Origin: Firmicutes bacterium UBA6226
GTDB lineage: Bacteria; Bacillota_A; Clostridia; Peptostreptococcales; Acidaminobacteraceae
DNA: 8,301 nucleotides
Direction of reading: 5' to 3'
Assembly (NCBI GenBank): GCA_002441045.1
Contig: DJWQ01000173.1
Location: 1 to 8,301 of the forward strand
Below, piece after piece: positions 6,603-8,301 of the stretch; within the stretch, counting starts at the first letter, position 1, and each line of letters starts with the position of its first letter. The position numbers and the translations under genes were made by a program. The notes beneath the pieces were generated by a model that saw only the letters and a program-made list of their open reading frames with translations, made no database searches and was not told the origin of the DNA.

Positions 6603-7796
6603 TTAACTTGTATAATTAATATTTAAGTTATGGCTCATCTTCATAAGATGGGCCTTTAATTTTTTAAAACCCCAATATCCCGTTAGATGACGTCTTGATT
6701 TGTCATGAATATAGATGCTTGAAAAATACCGTCTATGAAGGATTAAAGCATCGTCGATGAGTAGCGTTAAGCTACGATCTAGCAGAGTATTTAGCGTCAT
6801 AACTTCGGATTTGCCTTTTGAAAGCATGATTTCTCTTGAGAGTGCAATCAGTTGATCTACCTTGTGTTCCAACATATAAGGAGACACTTCGCTACTAAAC
6901 AGAGTCATATGACTTGCTATGCGATCTGTGGTCATATCCTGTAAATCGTCTGCAAGCTGAAGCACAATCCCGTATCCAGTTAAAAAGTGGAAAAGATGAT
7001 CGTCAAGCCCTCCACAAACCAAATAACCATCAGCTAAAACCGAAGAAGCCCCTTTTCTAAATGATATATCCAAAATTTGTCCCTCAGAAAGCACTTCATA
7101 TTGCTGAGCCAAGCTCTTTTTTTGATCGCGGTGTATTTGAAGTAAGCTTTCGTAAACTTCAGGGTACAAATGCCGTTCGTACTGCGTCTCTATTAGTCCA
7201 ATCATTTGATCCACAGAAGCCGTATGCGCATTCTTCACATTAATAGGCCCTTTTAATCGCTCGCCGACATAGTGGACAAATCCTTTTTTATCCTGTTCAT
7301 TCATTTCAGGATCATCAAGGACATTATCGGTAAGTGGGTAGAGCATACTGTAAGCGTACATTGCATCTGTTAGGTGAACCGGCGTATCCGTCATCATCTG
7401 AATCGCAATCATAATCCAAACGTTTCTCAACGCTTGATAGATGCTATCTTCTTTCATATTTGGAAAATCGTGCTTAGCTCTATCGATAAATTGCTCTGTA
7501 GCAGCTATATAATCGCCTCTGACTGTTTCGTCAAGTGCCTTATAATCCATTTGAAACCATAGCTTTAATAGATCATCTACAACTTGATCCGATTTTAAGT
7601 GCTTCAGCTGAGATAAAGACTGATAGCCTCGACACTTTTTCATTAGCGTTTTAATGCACTTACGCACGTGATAGTACGACATCAGTTGATGTATGAAAGA
7701 TTGCTTTGGATGCATCACATGACTGCTTTCTAGTGTGAACCATTTGTTTTTATAGGATTGTATATGCGATTCAAATTGATAGATAAAGTTGGACAT
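6603..7796 (-). CDS. Class I isoprenoid (polyprenyl) synthase-like protein
   Basis: A 397-residue, mostly helical protein with no signal peptide. It has marks of the class I isoprenoid synthase fold, which binds Mg2+-diphosphate substrates. The first aspartate motif region is YPLTDNVLDDPE, where DNVLD (157-161) replaces the usual DDxxD with Asn at the second position and an extra D162. KGASSVLADGYLVCGG (from 248) corresponds to the conserved Lys helix. GIVLQLADDLQDMTTD holds a perfect second DDxxD motif at 283-287. The N-terminal 100 residues and the basic C-terminal tail (KSRRHLTGYWGFKKLKAH) are not typical of chain-length-determining prenyl synthases. I therefore cannot say whether it makes a prenyl diphosphate, a terpene, or something else. 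ATG 7796 follows AAGGAG (complement of 7803-7808). No isoprenoid gene lies nearby, and I could not identify its promoter in the AT-rich stretch 7809-7980. Confidence 0.8.
   Translation of the reverse strand: MSNFIYQFESHIQSYKNKWFTLESSHVMHPKQSFIHQLMSYYHVRKCIKTLMKKCRGYQSLSQLKHLKSDQVVDDLLKLWFQMDYKALDETVRGDYIAATEQFIDRAKHDFPNMKEDSIYQALRNVWIMIAIQMMTDTPVHLTDAMYAYSMLYPLTDNVLDDPEMNEQDKKGFVHYVGERLKGPINVKNAHTASVDQMIGLIETQYERHLYPEVYESLLQIHRDQKKSLAQQYEVLSEGQILDISFRKGASSVLADGYLVCGGLDDHLFHFLTGYGIVLQLADDLQDMTTDRIASHMTLFSSEVSPYMLEHKVDQLIALSREIMLSKGKSEVMTLNTLLDRSLTLLIDDALILHRRYFSSIYIHDKSRRHLTGYWGFKKLKAHLMKMSHNLNINYTS
6632..6665 (+). terminator. Terminator of the aldo/keto reductase gene, inside the convergent gene
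   Basis: GGCTCATCT pairs with AGATGGGCC (9 bp including one G-U) around the loop TCATA, followed by TTTAATTTTTT. It lies 36 nt after the reductase stop but within the last codons of the minus-strand isoprenoid-synthase-like gene. Confidence 0.8.
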
Positions 7797-7993
7797 GACG
7801 TGCTCCTTAATAAATAGTGTAAGTAGATAAAATAATTACATGTATGCGGATTAGATAAATATATGTAAATAGCATTAAAGCTGATTATTTATAGATTTCT
7901 GATGTATATAGTATATCAATTACTGGATTGGAATTGGGTTAAAATCCAACTAAAATATATTAGGAAATTAAGGTAAATAGAGCGCTTGTAGAC

Positions 7994-8022
7994 TTGACAA
8001 AATGTCATAAAACGCATATACT
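7994..8022 (+). promoter_or_regulatory. Strong promoter driving the T-box leader
   Basis: A perfect -35 TTGACA (7994-7999), a 17-bp spacer and TATACT (8017-8022, 5 of 6 matches) place the start near 8029. That is where the basal helix of T-box stem I begins. The -35 overlaps a small dyad, TGACA-AAA-TGTCA (7995-8007). Confidence 0.85.
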
Positions 8023-8027
8023 TTCTT

Positions 8028-8255
8028 CATTAAAGGCTATGAAAAGAAGAGTAGTAAAGCTGTTGCGCACAGAGAGTTCCGTGGCTGAGAAGGAACCGTT
8101 AATGACTTTATGAACCAAGGCTTGGAGCTGTGTATCGGATGTTTTGATGGTATGCCGGGTTTTCCCGTTATAGAAAAAGAGGTCGAGTTAATCTTGACGA
8201 ATTAGGGTGGCACCGCGGAATATCGCCCCTAAGCTTAGGCTTAGGGGCGTTTTTT
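8028..8255 (+). promoter_or_regulatory. T-box riboswitch (tRNA-sensing leader)
   Basis: This leader senses uncharged tRNA and controls a gene beyond the right edge by antitermination. The basal stem I helix pairs CATTAAA (8028-8034) with TTTGATG (8143-8149). The specifier loop has AGTA (8050-8053) facing GAA (8112-8114), closed by GTAAAG (8054-8059) with CTTTAT (8106-8111). AGAGAG (8071-8076) and an apical helix GTTCC/GGAAC follow, and stem III is CGGG-TTTT-CCCG (8156-8167). The T-box AGGGTGGCACCGCG is at 8204-8217. The antiterminator pairs TTAGGG (8202-8207) with CCCTAA (8227-8232) and GCG with CGC, leaving the TGGCACC bulge. The triplet after GAA is CCA (8115-8117, Pro), but the C at 8211 predicts G73, which is unusual for tRNA-Pro. 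AAC (Asn) overlaps one base earlier. The amino acid is therefore uncertain. Confidence 0.95.
8224..8255 (+). terminator. T-box regulated intrinsic terminator
   Basis: CGCCCCTAAGC pairs perfectly with GCTTAGGGGCG (11 bp) around the loop TTAG, followed by six T residues. The left arm is shared with the antiterminator, so the two structures exclude each other. Confidence 0.95.
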
Positions 8256-8261
8256 ATTAAT

Positions 8262-8279
8262 CCACAATCTCTATTGTGG
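8262..8279 (+). repeat. Short perfect hairpin after the T-box terminator
   Basis: CCACAAT and ATTGTGG form a 7-bp stem with loop CTCT. It lacks a T tail, so it is not a terminator. It overlaps a TGGTAAAAT string (8277-8285) that resembles an extended -10, but no -35 is evident. It may be part of the leader of the downstream gene. Confidence 0.4.
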
Positions 8280-8301
8280 TAAAATCAGTAAAGTGTTTAA
8301 G

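Noticed and set aside
7061..7562. Two short plus-strand open frames inside the isoprenoid-synthase-like gene
   Set aside because: No ribosome binding sites and fully overlapped by a convincing minus-strand gene.
7888..7919. Possible minus-strand promoter TTGATA/TATAAA for the isoprenoid-synthase-like gene
   Set aside because: The spacer is 20 bp, too long for a standard promoter, and the AT-rich DNA offers many such matches.
7809..7980. AT-rich stretch between the synthase-like gene and the T-box promoter
   Set aside because: No supported gene, RNA or strong repeat; only a weak TTGG...CCAA hairpin (7934-7949) with too small a loop if fully paired.

Overview
The window looks like a piece of a low-GC Firmicutes (Clostridia-type) chromosome. 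The evidence is the AT-rich DNA, strong AGGAGG-type ribosome binding sites, a T-box leader, and gene types common in Clostridia. Genus and species cannot be told from the sequence. I see no insertion sequence, phage gene, CRISPR array or rRNA.

Layout. (1) Bases 1-1414, minus strand: cydA for cytochrome bd oxidase subunit I, and the first 9 codons of what is very probably cydB, overlapping the cydA stop. (2) Bases 1611-4511, plus strand: a probable two-gene operon of a CaCA-family Na+/Ca2+ antiporter followed, 21 bp later, by a 637-residue protein. That protein joins a ParB-like segment to a complete BMP/PnrA-type nucleoside-binding domain and has no export signal. (3) Bases 4552-5194: a shared terminator and a convergent YfcE/MJ0936-type metallophosphoesterase. 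(4) Bases 5218-5417: back-to-back promoters for the phosphoesterase and a tRNA-Thr(CGU), then the tRNA and a strong terminator. (5) Bases 5389-5586, minus strand: a decayed lipoprotein signal-peptide remnant. (6) Bases 5610-6665: an aldo/keto reductase of the YdhF type with its promoter, a possible operator and a terminator. (7) Bases 6603-7796, minus strand: a divergent class I isoprenoid (polyprenyl) synthase-like protein. (8) Bases 7994-8255: a consensus promoter and a complete T-box riboswitch for a gene beyond the right edge.

The genes do not form one pathway. Two adjacent pairs are probably co-transcribed: cydA with cydB, and the antiporter with the BMP protein. The rest are separate units with their own promoters and terminators. 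The items most worth follow-up are the cytoplasmic ParB-like/BMP fusion, the orphan prenyl-synthase-like protein with an altered first aspartate motif, and the T-box. In the T-box, specifier-loop geometry reads CCA (Pro), but the variable T-box base (C) predicts a tRNA with G73.
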